This document shows positions 6,352 through 6,592 of a stretch of 6,592 nt of DNA, one piece after another (the stretch's first letter is position 1; the number at the start of each line of letters is the position of its first letter). The stretch lies in assembly GCA_031268525.1 (NCBI GenBank), contig JAIRXA010000006.1, forward strand, positions 1 through 6,592. Reading direction: 5' to 3'. The DNA comes from Coriobacteriales bacterium (GTDB lineage Bacteria > Actinomycetota > Coriobacteriia > Coriobacteriales > UBA8131). Under the pieces are notes generated by a model. The model was not told the DNA's origin, ran no database searches, and saw nothing but the letters and a program-made list of their open reading frames with translations. The translations under genes and the position numbers were made by a program.

Positions 6352-6399
6352 ACAGCGAAATGAAGGGGCGGCGAGGTGCTCGCCCCTTCATTTCGCTGT
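6352..6399. terminator. Strong hairpin terminator after the surface protein gene
   Basis: The arms ACAGCGAAATGAAGGGGCG (6352-6370) and its exact reverse complement (6381-6399) form a perfect 19-bp stem around a 10-nt loop (6371-6380). GCGAG/CTCGC can pair as an alternative top. The stem begins 28 bp after the stop codon. Only three T's follow it (6399-6401), so termination would rely on the stem or on a factor, and the hairpin may work from both directions. No other gene end is visible close by. Confidence 0.8.
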
Positions 6400-6459
6400 T
6401 TGGAATGAGCCTCGAATGCCTGGATAGATGGTCAACGCGTCACCATCGAGGTCGTAGCG

Positions 6460-6487
6460 AACACAAAAGGGACAACACAAAAGGGAC
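6460..6487. repeat. Perfect 14-bp tandem duplication
   Basis: AACACAAAAGGGAC occurs twice head to tail (6460-6473 and 6474-6487) with no mismatch. It lies in sequence without a convincing gene, between the terminator and the right edge. On the minus strand it reads GTCCCTTTTGTGTT twice. A recent slippage event or a pair of protein-binding sites are both possible. Confidence 0.75.
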
Positions 6488-6563
6488 GGCAGACTGTGTG
6501 ACAAACCGATTTCCGGGGATTCGGATGCTCCAAGCACACCATCACGCAGCGGTTGGGCGCTCA

Positions 6564-6585
6564 CGCCGCCATCGGGATGGCGGCG
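6564..6585. other. Perfect 9-bp hairpin with CGGG loop
   Basis: CGCCGCCAT (6564-6572) pairs exactly with ATGGCGGCG (6577-6585) around a 4-nt loop. It is GC-rich but has no T-run within the window, which ends 7 bp later. It may belong to the terminator or leader of a gene beyond the right edge; its role cannot be decided here. Confidence 0.5.
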
Positions 6586-6592
6586 GCAGGTG

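Noticed and set aside
6432..6542. 36-codon minus-strand ORF near the right edge
   Set aside because: The 14-bp duplication creates the repeated PFCVVPFV peptide, there is no clear ribosome-binding site, and nothing is recognisable in the translation.
6499..6592. Plus-strand frame reading GCSKHTITQRL, resembling a helix-turn-helix
   Set aside because: It is preceded by an in-frame stop with no start codon before the motif, and it is too short to support a transposase or regulator fragment.

Overview
The window looks like a piece of chromosome from a high-GC Gram-positive anaerobe, most likely a member of the Coriobacteriia (Actinomycetota; the Atopobium/Olsenella/Eggerthella side). This is inferred from the fairly GC-rich codon use, from a surface protein ending in a three-helix membrane module of a kind I associate with coriobacterial and clostridial cell-surface proteins, and from an Nramp-type transporter paired with an MgtE-like protein. 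No rRNA, tRNA, CRISPR or complete mobile element was found.

Layout. Positions 1-302 (minus) hold the first 100 codons of an Nramp-superfamily divalent metal transporter that runs off the left edge. It has an unusual Pro/Ala/Ser-rich tail with a 54-bp tandem repeat. Just upstream on the same strand, with a 24-bp gap, is a 632-residue protein (327-2225, minus). It has an N-terminal part resembling two PRC-barrel units, an MgtE N domain, a CBS pair and a five-helix membrane domain that aligns by eye with the MgtE channel but lacks its key metal-binding residues. The two genes very probably form an operon for magnesium and/or manganese homeostasis: the Nramp protein as transporter, the MgtE-like protein as ion/nucleotide sensor or partner.

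Positions 2226-2790 form a divergent intergenic region of about 565 bp. It contains a 10-bp x5 tandem repeat, a candidate 33-codon ORF with a purine-rich ribosome-binding site, a long imperfect hairpin and a 20-bp x3 tandem repeat next to the gene that follows.

Positions 2791-6324 (plus) encode a 1177-residue secreted, membrane-anchored surface protein: signal peptide, acidic low-complexity linker, a long glycine/serine-rich beta-repeat region, an Ig-like segment, one InlB B-repeat (Flg_new) unit, a Gly/Asp/Asn linker and a three-helix C-terminal anchor. A perfect 19-bp inverted repeat (6352-6399) follows as the likely terminator. The last ~190 bp hold no convincing gene, only a perfect 14-bp tandem duplication and a 9-bp hairpin.

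The most interesting points are the metal module (a transporter with a non-canonical metal-site motif beside an apparently pore-dead MgtE homologue) and the repeat-rich intergenic region. No clearly new defence or mobile system is visible. All family assignments come from reading motifs by eye, without database searches.
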